From contig OY970370.1 of assembly GCA_963718745.1 (NCBI GenBank), positions 558,001 through 622,000 on the forward strand: 64,000 nucleotides of DNA, given 5' to 3'. The notes beneath the pieces are model-generated. The model did not search any database. It saw only the letters and a list, made by a program, of their open reading frames with translations, and was not told the origin of the DNA. This document shows, piece after piece, positions 50,444 to 58,647 of the stretch. Numbering within the stretch: the first letter of the stretch is position 1; each line of letters begins with the position of its first letter. The position numbers and the translations under genes are program-made. The DNA is from Fermentibacter sp963718745 [NCBI: Candidatus Fermentibacterota bacterium] (GTDB lineage: Bacteria > Fermentibacterota > Fermentibacteria > Fermentibacterales).

Positions 50444-51846
50444 GGCTGTGCCTCCTCCAGCCCCCGCGCCCCGGAGGCCGGGGGACCAACCTGCTCCCAC
50501 CGCTGGGGCTTCTATACCTGGCTTCCTCGCTGGAACGAGCCGGTCACTCCGTCACCCTCGTCGATGCATCCCTCAGGAGGCTCCAGGGAGATCGGCTGGC
50601 TTCCGCCATAGGGATCACGAATCCTGACATACTCATGATTTCCGCCTTTACATCAGATGTGGCGACACTCCAGGGCGAACTCCCCCGCCTCAGGGAATCC
50701 CTGCCCGGCTCGACCCGGTTCTGGCTGGGCGGTCCTCATGCATCATGCAGGGGGCCTCTCTCGTTCACCGATCTCCCGTGGATAGACGCCGCGTTCGTCG
50801 GGGAGGCCGAGGAGAGCGCCGTGAGAGCCATCGCCGCCCTGCCCCGCGAAGAGGATATCGACGGGGTCATCTGGAAGTCCTCACCGGTCGACAGGGAACC
50901 CGCGCTCATCGAGGACCTCTCCTCACTCTCCCTGCCGGCGTGGCACCTTGCACCTCCCGCGGAATACAGGGGGCTCCCCAACGGAGTCGTCCTGAAAAGC
51001 CAGCCCTACGCACCCATCATCACCACGAGGGGTTGTCCCTATCACTGCACGTTCTGCGCCGGTTTCCGGGTGACGGGCAGGAGGATCAGGCACAGACCCC
51101 TGTCCATGGTCTGGGACGAAGTGGAGCTGCTCGCTGGAAGATACGGCGTACGGGAGATCCACCTGGAGGACGACAATTTCACGTTTGACCGGGAATACGC
51201 GATGTCCTTCTGCAGGAAGGCCGTTGAATCCGGATCGGGAATCCTGTTCTCAACTCCCAATGGTGTGCGGCTGGACAGACTGGACCCGGAGCTCCTGGAG
51301 ATGATGAGGAAGGCTGGGTGGTACGTGGTCCACTGCGGCATAGAGTCGGGGTCGGACCGGGTCCTGACGAGCGTCAGGAAGGCAACCGACACGGCTTCCA
51401 TCACCTCGTCGATACGGATGATCAGGAAGGCCGGACTGCCCGTCGCCGGCTATTTCATCCTGGGGCTGCCCGGCGAGACGAGGGAGGATATCATGAGGAC
51501 GATCGGCTTTGCCCGGGGAAGCGGGCTCTCCTGGGCACATTTCGCAACGTTCCTGCCGATCCCCGGCTCGGAAGCGGGAGACGCCTATATCAGGGAGCAC
51601 GGAATCCCCGGCGGAACCTGGGATTCCTTTCACAACACGGCATGCCCTGCCCCGCCGGAGGGAATCTCGGCCATGGAATTGAAGAAGCTGCAGCGTAAGG
51701 CCTTTCTGTCGTTCTACATGCGCCCAGGTCCCCTTTCCAGGAGCATTTCGCTGCTGTTCCACAGAGGAGTATCGTCGCGGCTGGCCGGCAGGGCCTTCGA
51801 ATACCTCTTCGCTCGGCCGTCCCGGGCTGGAGGGAGTTCGGCATGA
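50440..51846 (+). CDS. B12-binding domain radical SAM protein
   Basis: A 468-aa class B radical SAM enzyme. A cobalamin-binding-type N-terminus (about 1-130; LLPPLGLLYLASSLERAGHS, ILMISAFTSDVATLQGELPR) precedes the radical SAM core with TTRGCPYHCTFCAGFRVTGR (CxxxCxxC) and HLEDDNFTFDREYAMSFCRK. Family members act as methylases or ring-forming enzymes on lipids, carbohydrates and peptides. The GTG start at 50440 overlaps the glycosyltransferase stop (GTGA), so it works in the same process, perhaps modification of a lipid-linked sugar. A far longer upstream frame overlapping the glycosyltransferase is rejected. Confidence 0.9.
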   Translation: MRLCLLQPPRPGGRGTNLLPPLGLLYLASSLERAGHSVTLVDASLRRLQGDRLASAIGITNPDILMISAFTSDVATLQGELPRLRESLPGSTRFWLGGPHASCRGPLSFTDLPWIDAAFVGEAEESAVRAIAALPREEDIDGVIWKSSPVDREPALIEDLSSLSLPAWHLAPPAEYRGLPNGVVLKSQPYAPIITTRGCPYHCTFCAGFRVTGRRIRHRPLSMVWDEVELLAGRYGVREIHLEDDNFTFDREYAMSFCRKAVESGSGILFSTPNGVRLDRLDPELLEMMRKAGWYVVHCGIESGSDRVLTSVRKATDTASITSSIRMIRKAGLPVAGYFILGLPGETREDIMRTIGFARGSGLSWAHFATFLPIPGSEAGDAYIREHGIPGGTWDSFHNTACPAPPEGISAMELKKLQRKAFLSFYMRPGPLSRSISLLFHRGVSSRLAGRAFEYLFARPSRAGGSSA

Positions 51847-52541
51847 TCGCGGGAAAGACCGTCTCCCTCGTCATCCCCGCGCACAACGAGGAGGCTGGCC
51901 TGCCGAGGGTGCTCGGATCCGTACCGGAGGGTGTGGACGAGGTCATCGTGGTGGACAACGCCTCCACCGACAGCACGTCGGCGGTTGCCGCATCCTACGG
52001 AGCCAGGGTGGTCCCGCAGCCCGTGAAGGGGTACGGCAGCGCCTACATGGCCGGCTTCCCGGCTGCGTGCGGCCAGATCGTAGTCACTGCCGATGCCGAC
52101 GGGACCTACCCGGTCGAGCTTCTGCCATTCCTGGTGGAGAGGCTCGAATCCGACGGGTGGGATTTCATATCGGCTAGGAGGGTTGCGGACGACAAGGCCG
52201 GCAATCTCGAGAACGCGCTGAGATTCGGCGGGAACGCCATGCTGACCCTCTGGACCGTGATCCTCTTCTGGAAGCTGATAAGGGACAGCCAGTCGGGCAT
52301 GTGGGTTTTCAGGAGAGAGATCCTCGAGAGTCTGGACATGACGAGCCGGGGCATGCCGTTCTCCGAGGAGATCAAGATCGAGGCCTGGAGGAGCAGGGGG
52401 CTCCGCTGCTGTGAGATCCCGATCCCCTTCAGCTATTCCACCAGGCTCGGCACGGCGAAGCTCAGGCTGTGGCGCGACGGGTTCAGGAACCTCCTGTTCC
52501 TGTTCGCCAAGAGGTTGCGCATCCCCATGACGGGAGCCTGA
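51843..52541 (+). CDS. Glycosyltransferase family 2 (dolichol-phosphate sugar synthase-like)
   Basis: A 232-aa GT2 enzyme. The nucleotide-sugar fold is clear: VSLVIPAHNEEAGLPRVLGS, VDEVIVVDNASTDSTSAVAA, GYGSAYMAGFPAACGQIVVT and the DxD-like ADADGTYPVELLPFLVERLE. SQSGMWVFRREILESL and FSEEIKIEAWRSRGLRCCEI are typical of polyprenyl-phosphate mannosyl/glucosyl transferases. It lacks a C-terminal TM domain. It would make the lipid-linked sugar used by the ArnT-like enzyme two genes upstream. The stop is followed by a strong hairpin. Confidence 0.92.
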   Translation: MIAGKTVSLVIPAHNEEAGLPRVLGSVPEGVDEVIVVDNASTDSTSAVAASYGARVVPQPVKGYGSAYMAGFPAACGQIVVTADADGTYPVELLPFLVERLESDGWDFISARRVADDKAGNLENALRFGGNAMLTLWTVILFWKLIRDSQSGMWVFRREILESLDMTSRGMPFSEEIKIEAWRSRGLRCCEIPIPFSYSTRLGTAKLRLWRDGFRNLLFLFAKRLRIPMTGA

Positions 52542-52567
52542 CCGGCAGGAAAACCCCACCTGATGCG

Positions 52568-52595
52568 GAAGGGGCGGGCCAAGGCCCGCCCCTTC
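52568..52595. terminator. Strong hairpin between convergent genes (probable terminator)
   Basis: A perfect 13-bp stem, GAAGGGGCGGGCC and its complement, with only AA between the arms. It lies 27 bp after the GT2 stop and 20 bp before the stop of the convergent FG-GAP gene, so it can end transcription from both sides. No T-run follows on either strand. Confidence 0.75.
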
Positions 52596-52614
52596 GTAGT
52601 TCAAGCGGGCTCTG

Positions 52615-54414
52615 TCAGTCCAGGATCACCAGCCTGTGGAGGGCGGTGAAGCCATTGCCCTGCAGGCACGCGGCATAGACGCCGCTGGGAAGCCCGTCGA
52701 TCATCGACGTGTACTGCCCGGCCTCGTACCAGCCATTCTCCACTTCCCGGACCAGCCTGCCCGAGGCGTCGTAGATGGACAGCTCCGCATCGCCTGCTTC
52801 CGGCAGGTTCCAGAGGAGCTCGACCTGGCCGAAGCTGGGGTTGGGAGAGGCGATGGAGAGCACCTGGTCGTCCGAACCTTCGATCCCTGTCGGGCTCCAC
52901 TGGATGGTGAGGTCCTTGAGCGAGGGAGTCGCATAGGGATACGTGGTCAGGAGGGTGACCTTGTACTGCAGGTATGTCCTGTTGTCCATCATCACGCCGA
53001 CTATGCTGCCCGGGTCGTAGATGTTGGCGCTCCAGGATCCCATGGCGGATGCGTTGTTCGAGGCCCTGAGGTTGAAGAAGACCGAGGTTCCGTAGGGCTG
53101 CTCGTAGCTGAAGATCAGGAACTGCCAGTACCCGGGCTGCTCGATCTCCAGGATCGATGAATAGAGGATGCCGGGGGAAGTGAACCCGCCTATCCTCCAC
53201 CAGCTGATCCTGTCCTCGTCGAATGCGGTGCCGGCGACATCGGGCACTCCGTCGCCATCTACGTCACCGGCCTCGACAAAGATCCCGCCCTGGAAGTCAC
53301 TGTCGACCAGGACCTTTTCCCAGGAGTCGCCGGGAAGGTTCTGGTACCAGTAGACGTCGTCCGAGCTCCCGCCGCTGCAGGAGACCAGGTCGAAGTCGCC
53401 GTCTCCGTCCATGTCGACATCGATGATGGAAGTCACATTCGGGACGGTCGAGTCTATCGTGACCAGGTTCCAGACGCCCGCGACATAGTCGTAGTAGCGG
53501 ATGCCCCCGCTGTAAGCGCAGGCCACCTCGGGCTTGTTGGGCGCGGGGTCGGAGTCCAGGTTCACGATCGATACGGAGTAGGGATTGTAGACGGCATAGG
53601 CGATGTTCGACTTGATCCACGTTCCGGTGTACTGGATGTCGTTGGTGTACAGCGTTATAGAGGCGTCGTACGTCGAAGTGACGACCACGTCGAAGTCGCC
53701 GTCGTTGTCCATGTCACCGGTGTCGCACGCGTACGCCCCGAGCAGGGAGCCGTCGATATAGGTCTTGATCCAGGGCAGGCTCTGCGCCACCCTGTTGCTC
53801 CACCAGACAACGTCTCCCGTTTCGCTGGAGACGCCGAGGATGTCCATGTCCCCGTCCGTATCGAAGTCCCCGACGCTCAGCTGTCTGGCGTCGAAACTGG
53901 ACTCGAGCACATACGGGGTCCAGGTGAGACCGGCGTTCGTGTTCTTGTACCACACGATCTGGTTGGCTTCGGAGGCCGCTACTACTACGTCACGGTCGCC
54001 GTCGCCGTCGAAGTCAGCTACCTTGACGAAGGCCGGGCCGTTGATCGATGCGATCGTGTACTCGGTCCAGGTCTCACCTTCGTCGGAGTTCCTCCACCAG
54101 TGTACGTAGTCACCGTAGAAGGAGCAGCCGACCATGTCCAGGTCGTTGTCCATGTCCATGTCGATCAGGGAGCATCCGAAGGCTCCGTCGACCGAGGAGT
54201 CGACCACGTTCTCGCCCTGGTCGATGACGAGCTTGAGCTGGCCAGGGGTGGTGTCCCAGTCGAGGTCGGTGCCGAGGTAGAAGTCATCCCCCCAGCTGGA
54301 GACCGGACCGGCCACTCCGGGACCTCCGACCCAGTCAGTCTGGGTGGCGGAATCGGCCCAGAGAACCCCGCTCATGACAAGGAGCGGGACGAGGAACAAA
54401 CTCATTTTTCTCAT
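52615..54414 (-). CDS. Secreted FG-GAP/VCBS repeat protein with C-terminal sorting domain
   Basis: A 599-aa secreted protein. A signal peptide (LFLVPLLVMSGVLWADS) is followed by about seven FG-GAP/VCBS repeats with Asp-rich Ca-binding loops (DMDMDNDLDMVG, DFDGDGDRDVVV, DFDTDGDMDILG, DMDNDGDFDVVV, DVDGDGVPDVAG) that should form a seven-bladed propeller, a lectin-like linker domain, and a FlgD-like/type IX secretion sorting tail with SIYDASGRLVREVENGWYEA and SGVYAACLQG. This places it on the cell surface. The ATG at 54414 follows GGAGGATCTG. Confidence 0.92.
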   Translation of the reverse strand: MRKMSLFLVPLLVMSGVLWADSATQTDWVGGPGVAGPVSSWGDDFYLGTDLDWDTTPGQLKLVIDQGENVVDSSVDGAFGCSLIDMDMDNDLDMVGCSFYGDYVHWWRNSDEGETWTEYTIASINGPAFVKVADFDGDGDRDVVVAASEANQIVWYKNTNAGLTWTPYVLESSFDARQLSVGDFDTDGDMDILGVSSETGDVVWWSNRVAQSLPWIKTYIDGSLLGAYACDTGDMDNDGDFDVVVTSTYDASITLYTNDIQYTGTWIKSNIAYAVYNPYSVSIVNLDSDPAPNKPEVACAYSGGIRYYDYVAGVWNLVTIDSTVPNVTSIIDVDMDGDGDFDLVSCSGGSSDDVYWYQNLPGDSWEKVLVDSDFQGGIFVEAGDVDGDGVPDVAGTAFDEDRISWWRIGGFTSPGILYSSILEIEQPGYWQFLIFSYEQPYGTSVFFNLRASNNASAMGSWSANIYDPGSIVGVMMDNRTYLQYKVTLLTTYPYATPSLKDLTIQWSPTGIEGSDDQVLSIASPNPSFGQVELLWNLPEAGDAELSIYDASGRLVREVENGWYEAGQYTSMIDGLPSGVYAACLQGNGFTALHRLVILD

Positions 54415-54520
54415 CAGATCCTCCACTCCGCATTGAATTCTACCCAGCGAGAGTTAATTATCAGTTGCGGAGGCGCCAGTGGCAACCTCTGCCAGGGCGC
54501 TCCCCGACGGACCTCCCGTG

Positions 54521-55057
54521 CTATCCCCTGCCCGAGAACCTGTCTCTTTCGCTGAATATGCACCCGCAGTAGGGCTGGCGGTACAGGCCCGCCTGCCTCG
54601 AGAGCTCCACCGATCGAGGATAGAGAGCCCTCAGGTCACTGTACACGAACTCGACCCCGGTCTCCGATGAGGCTGCCCGCCCTGTATCCCTGAGCAGGGC
54701 GTGGTCGGTGTAGGGGCTGAGCATCAGGGTGGTGGAGAAAGCCTTGTACCCTTCCGCGAGGGCCGCCCGTGCAGTCGCTCCGAGACGGTCGGCGAGGCAG
54801 GCCCGGCATCTGGGCGTGGATGAGAGGAGCATCCGGACATTCTCCTCGAGGGGATAGGATTCCACTGTGACCAGGGGGATCCCTTCAGCCCCGGTCCATG
54901 ATTTCAGGGTGTCCATCCGGAGCTTCCACTCCCTCCAGGGATGGATGTTGGGATTGTAGTAGAGCGCGGTGGGTTCCATGCCTTCGTCCCGGAGGAAGGG
55001 TCCGGTTACGGTGAGGCAGGGGGCGCAGCACGCGTGGAGGAGCACCCTGCCGGTCAT
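54521..55057 (-). CDS. queH: Epoxyqueuosine reductase QueH
   Basis: A 178-aa DUF208/QueH protein. Cluster Cys: LLHACCAPCLTV, STPRCRACLADRLG and YRQPYCGCIFSERDR. It makes queuine-modified tRNA by reducing epoxyqueuosine, replacing QueG in many anaerobes. ATG overlaps the ruvB stop by 4 bp. Last gene of the metH-to-queH run. Confidence 0.94.
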   Translation of the reverse strand: MTGRVLLHACCAPCLTVTGPFLRDEGMEPTALYYNPNIHPWREWKLRMDTLKSWTGAEGIPLVTVESYPLEENVRMLLSSTPRCRACLADRLGATARAALAEGYKAFSTTLMLSPYTDHALLRDTGRAASSETGVEFVYSDLRALYPRSVELSRQAGLYRQPYCGCIFSERDRFSGRG

Positions 55058-56088
55058 CTCTCCTCCCCGGTTCCGAACATGTCCGGCCTCCCGGTCCAGG
55101 CGAGTCCCAGATGCCTGCAGGCCTTGGCGGTGGCGCACCGTCCCCTGCTTGTCCGTATTATGAAGCCTTCGGACAGGAGGTATGGCTCGACCACGTCCAT
55201 GAGGGTGTCCTGCTCCTCGTTGAGGGTGGCCGCAATGGCCGAGATCCCGACGGGACCGCAGGAGTAATGCTTGACGATGATGCCAAGGTATTTCCGGTCC
55301 AGCACGTCCAGGCCGGCCTCGTCCACTCCGTTTATCTCCATCGCCTCGAGGGCGGAGTCGCCGTCCACGTCAGCCCGGCCGCTCACCTGGGCGAAGTCCC
55401 GCACCCTCCTGAGGAGGCGGTTGGCCACGCGCGGAGTTCCCCTTGATCTGGCGGCGATCATCGCGGCGGCATCTCCCGTGAGCGTGACGCCGAGGATGCC
55501 CGCTGACCTCCTGATGATCATGGAGAGCTCGTCGCAGCTGTAGAAGTCCAGATGAAGTGAGAGCCCGAACCTGTTCCGGAGTGGACCGGTTATCAACCCG
55601 GCCCTGGTGGTCGCACCGACTATGGTGAAGCGGGCAAGATCGAGTCTGACGGTCCTCGCGTGAGGTCCGGGGTCCAGGACGAAGTCGATCTCGAAGTCCT
55701 CCATGGCTGGATAGAGGAACTCCTCGACTATCCTGGGAAGCCTGTGGATCTCGTCGACGAACAGCACGTTCCCTGCGCGGAGGTTGGTCAGGATGCCCAC
55801 GAGATCGGCCGCCCTCTCGAGAGCGGGTCCCGAGGTGGTCACGATCTCTGCTCCCATCTCCGTGGCTATGACGTGCGCGAGGGTGGTCTTCCCGAGGCCG
55901 GGAGGCCCGTGGAGGAGGATGTGGTCGAGTGGCTCGTCCCGCCCCCTGGCGGCCTCTATCGCTATCCCGAGATTCTCGAGGACCATCCTCTGCCCGACGT
56001 ACTCGGAGAGGACCCTGGGCCTCAGGGTCGAGAGTACGGCTTCCTCGCCGTTCTGCTGCTCCCCTGCGATGACGGACTGCCGGGTCAC
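55054..56088 (-). CDS. ruvB: Holliday junction helicase RuvB
   Basis: A 344-aa AAA+ helicase of normal length. Walker A HGPPGLGKTTLAHVIATEMG, Walker B LFVDEIHRLPRIVEEFLYPA, arginine-finger/sensor region VDFVLDPGPHARTVRLDLAR and the C-terminal winged-helix TSRGRCATAKACRHLGL. The GTG start at 56088 overlaps the ruvA stop (GTGA). Drives branch migration with RuvA. Confidence 0.97.
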   Translation of the reverse strand: MTRQSVIAGEQQNGEEAVLSTLRPRVLSEYVGQRMVLENLGIAIEAARGRDEPLDHILLHGPPGLGKTTLAHVIATEMGAEIVTTSGPALERAADLVGILTNLRAGNVLFVDEIHRLPRIVEEFLYPAMEDFEIDFVLDPGPHARTVRLDLARFTIVGATTRAGLITGPLRNRFGLSLHLDFYSCDELSMIIRRSAGILGVTLTGDAAAMIAARSRGTPRVANRLLRRVRDFAQVSGRADVDGDSALEAMEINGVDEAGLDVLDRKYLGIIVKHYSCGPVGISAIAATLNEEQDTLMDVVEPYLLSEGFIIRTSRGRCATAKACRHLGLAWTGRPDMFGTGEER

Positions 56089-56687
56089 CTCTGACTCCTG
56101 ACGCGCATGGCCTCACGGACGATCTCGGAGGATGTCGGCGAATCGTTCCCGGACAGCGAGTTTCGCGCCCTGGATAGAAGCTGGTCGGTATCCAGGACAG
56201 ATATGCCGATCTGCGAGAGGACGAGCCGCGCTTCGGACCAGGCATCCCCCTCGATCCCGGGGGATGCGGGCGAATAGTCCCGGGACAACTTGTCCTGGAG
56301 AGCTGCGATTATCTGCCTGGCACGGGCCTTCCCGATGCCCGGGAGAGTGGCGAGGAAGCGTTCGTCTCCTGAAACGACGGCAGACGCTATCTCGCCGGCT
56401 GGTCGGGCCAGCGCCTTCACTGCTGCACGGGCTCCAACGCCCGAAACCGAGACGAGCGCCTCGAAGACGTCCCTCTCCAGCTCGTCGGCGAATGCTATGC
56501 AGATCGGGATCAGCCTGTTGCCCTCGAGCTGGATGACCAGCTGAACCGCCAGATCCTCCACCCTCCCAGGGGAGAGCCTCGAGGTCAGGTTCCTGGAAGC
56601 GAGGAGCCTCAGGCTGAAGGCCCCCGTCCTGAGGACGAAGCTGCCGTCATCCACGGCCTCCACGGATCCCTGCATCCGTTCGAGCAT
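56085..56687 (-). CDS. ruvA: Holliday junction DNA-binding protein RuvA
   Basis: A 200-aa RuvA. N-terminal OB-fold (MLERMQGSVEAVDDGSFVLR), two helix-hairpin-helix motifs (ALVSVSGVGARAAVKALA and FLATLPGIGKARARQIIAAL) and the C-terminal RuvB-binding domain after an Ala/Pro/Ser linker. Start shares one base with the ruvC stop (TGATG). Confidence 0.96.
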   Translation of the reverse strand: MLERMQGSVEAVDDGSFVLRTGAFSLRLLASRNLTSRLSPGRVEDLAVQLVIQLEGNRLIPICIAFADELERDVFEALVSVSGVGARAAVKALARPAGEIASAVVSGDERFLATLPGIGKARARQIIAALQDKLSRDYSPASPGIEGDAWSEARLVLSQIGISVLDTDQLLSRARNSLSGNDSPTSSEIVREAMRVRSQR

Positions 56688-57154
56688 CAGCCTGCGTGCT
56701 CCATGAGTGCTATGGCCATGGCGAGAGCATCGGTAACATCTGCCGGCCGGACCTCCTCTCGGATACCGAGGAGGTGCCTCACCATGCCCGCTACCTGCTC
56801 CTTGCCCGCCCTGCCGTTCCCGGTCACGAGCTTCTTGACGAGTGTCGCCGGAAGTGCGGTGACGGGCACCCCCCTCTCCGCAGCGGCAAGGCAGAGGACA
56901 CCCCTTGCATGTCCCATCGCTATCGCAGTCGCGGGATGGGCGTAGTGCGAAAAGATCTCCTCGAGGCCCATCATTGCGGGTCCGAACCCGTCGATGACCG
57001 CGAGGAGTCCGTCGTGGAGCTCCTTCAGTCTGTCCGGGAGCGGGGCGGTCCTCCTGGTCCTTATCGTTCCGGCTTCGAGGAGAACGGGTTTCCCGCCCCG
57101 GGCTTCGATCAGCCCGTATCCGGTGATCTCCAGGCCCGGATCCACACCGAGCAG
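56687..57154 (-). CDS. ruvC: Holliday junction resolvase RuvC, CTG start likely
   Basis: A RuvC nuclease of about 155 aa. The N-terminal strand LLGVDPGLEITGYGLI carries the first catalytic Asp, with ATLVKKLVTGNGRAGKEQVA and DVTDALAMAIALMEH the later ones. The only in-frame GTG (57145) would begin at the catalytic Asp-Pro and cut the first strand; including the family N-terminus needs the CTG at 57154 (after GGGAG) or an ATA further up. The gene begins 12 bp before the yebC stop is passed. Confidence 0.88.
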   Translation of the reverse strand: MLGVDPGLEITGYGLIEARGGKPVLLEAGTIRTRRTAPLPDRLKELHDGLLAVIDGFGPAMMGLEEIFSHYAHPATAIAMGHARGVLCLAAAERGVPVTALPATLVKKLVTGNGRAGKEQVAGMVRHLLGIREEVRPADVTDALAMAIALMEHAG

Positions 57155-57165
57155 GACGGAGCTCC

Positions 57166-57891
57166 CTATTCCGGCATCTCCAGGTTGGTATGCACGGCCT
57201 GGACGTCGTCGTGCTCCTCGAGCATCTCGAGGAGGCGTGCGGCCTGTTCGGCCTCCTTGGCGGAGGGGACCACCATGGTGTCCGCAACCTTGGCCACCTC
57301 GGCCCCGTCCACGGATATCCCGGCCTTCTCCAAGCCTTCCTTGACGACGTAGAGCCTCGTGGGATTCGTCACTACGATTATCGTGTCGTCCGAGGACTGT
57401 ATGTCCTCCGCACCGGCCTCGAGACCGGCCTCCATGACCTTCTCCTCGTCATGGCGGGAGGAGTCGACGAATATCTGTCCCCTGCTCGTGAAGAGATATG
57501 CAACGCTGTTCTTCGCGCCGAGCCTGCCGCCTCCCCTGGTGAGGATGTGACGGATCTCTGCGGCGGCCCTGTTCTTGTTGTCGGTGAGGACATCGACCAG
57601 GATCGCAACCCCTCCGGGTCCGTAGACTTCGTACTGCATCTCCTCGTAGATCACGCCCTCGATCTCGCCCGTTCCGCGCTTGATGGCCTTGTCGATGTTG
57701 TCGGCCGGCATGTTGCTGGCTTTCGCGGCATCCACCGCCACCCTCAGCCGGGCGTTCATGCTCGTGTCGCCCCCGCCCTCGCGCGCCGATGCAGTGATCT
57801 CCTTGACAAGCTTGCTGAACAGGGCTCCGCGCAAGGCGTCCGCCTTGCCCTTCTTATGCTTTATCGTGCTCCATTTGTTGTGCCCTGACAT
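57166..57891 (-). CDS. yebC: YebC/PmpR family regulator
   Basis: A 241-aa YebC protein. SGHNKWSTIKHKKGKADALR, FSKLVKEITASAREGGGDTS, NMPADNIDKAIKRGTGEIEG and VYGPGGVAILVDVLTDNKNR are diagnostic. Recent work shows that YebC-type proteins help ribosomes on polyproline stretches besides regulating transcription. It precedes ruvC as in many bacteria. Confidence 0.97.
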   Translation of the reverse strand: MSGHNKWSTIKHKKGKADALRGALFSKLVKEITASAREGGGDTSMNARLRVAVDAAKASNMPADNIDKAIKRGTGEIEGVIYEEMQYEVYGPGGVAILVDVLTDNKNRAAAEIRHILTRGGGRLGAKNSVAYLFTSRGQIFVDSSRHDEEKVMEAGLEAGAEDIQSSDDTIIVVTNPTRLYVVKEGLEKAGISVDGAEVAKVADTMVVPSAKEAEQAARLLEMLEEHDDVQAVHTNLEMPE

Positions 57892-57942
57892 AGCTCCCTC
57901 ATTTCATGGTCGTATGACAACGGACATATAACTGGCGTGCAT

Positions 57943-58647
57943 TCAGTTGGCGGGGACGTCGAGGTCGAGGAAATCGATCAGCGCCCTCGAGTCGGCCATG
58001 GCGGTATATGGCAGCACCAGCCGCGTTCCTGCAAGCTGGAGCCCGTGCGCCTTGAGACTGAAGCCGACGGCGGCCAGGGTGGCATGCCGGTTCTCGAGCC
58101 GGATGTCGGCAAATGCCGGCCGGTCGTGTTCCGCGACCCGGCCTGCGAGGTAGACTCCCGTCGCGAGCGCCAGCGCCTCGCGGGAGGACAGGACTCCGCC
58201 AGGCAGAGCCCTGACAGTGATATCGCACGCCAGCATCGAATCGAGGATCCGGGTCACGGACCAGCCGAAACCAGCCGCCCTCTCGCAGGCGAAAGCCGGC
58301 ACGGCGAGCCTCGTATTGCCCGGGGGGAGCATCACGCGCCTGAGATCCCTCTCGGCTCCCGGATCGAAGTCGCGGGGGTATTCGAGAGGACACATGTCCT
58401 CCTCGGGCCTCAGCAGCAGTTCGGCGTGCACCACATCGGCCCTGACGATCCAGAACGGGAGGTGAAGATCAGGCGGTACCGGCGAGGAAAGGGCTTCGAA
58501 GCCGAAACGTTCCGTCGAACCGCTTTCGATGCTCCAGGCCGATCCGCAGTCCGGACAGAAGAAGATGATGTCCCGGGCGAGGCCGGAGAGACCCCTGCCG
58601 CAGTTGCCGCAGGTCAGCGGGATCACATCGGGATCAGACCACCACAT
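57943..58647 (-). CDS. Zinc-ribbon protein 3 of trio, unknown
   Basis: A 234-aa protein with a zinc ribbon near the N-terminus (PLTCGNCGRGL and FFCPDCGSAW) and no TM helix apparent. The middle has PDLHLPFWIVRADVVHAELL, a PFW segment that recurs in the other two members (LFLVPFWHVSAQ and DMVYFPYLETSG). The C-terminus includes DSMLACDITVRALPGGVLSS. It starts inside the preceding gene (14-bp overlap). Function unknown; it may form a membrane-linked complex with the next two. Confidence 0.7.
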   Translation of the reverse strand: MWWSDPDVIPLTCGNCGRGLSGLARDIIFFCPDCGSAWSIESGSTERFGFEALSSPVPPDLHLPFWIVRADVVHAELLLRPEEDMCPLEYPRDFDPGAERDLRRVMLPPGNTRLAVPAFACERAAGFGWSVTRILDSMLACDITVRALPGGVLSSREALALATGVYLAGRVAEHDRPAFADIRLENRHATLAAVGFSLKAHGLQLAGTRLVLPYTAMADSRALIDFLDLDVPAN

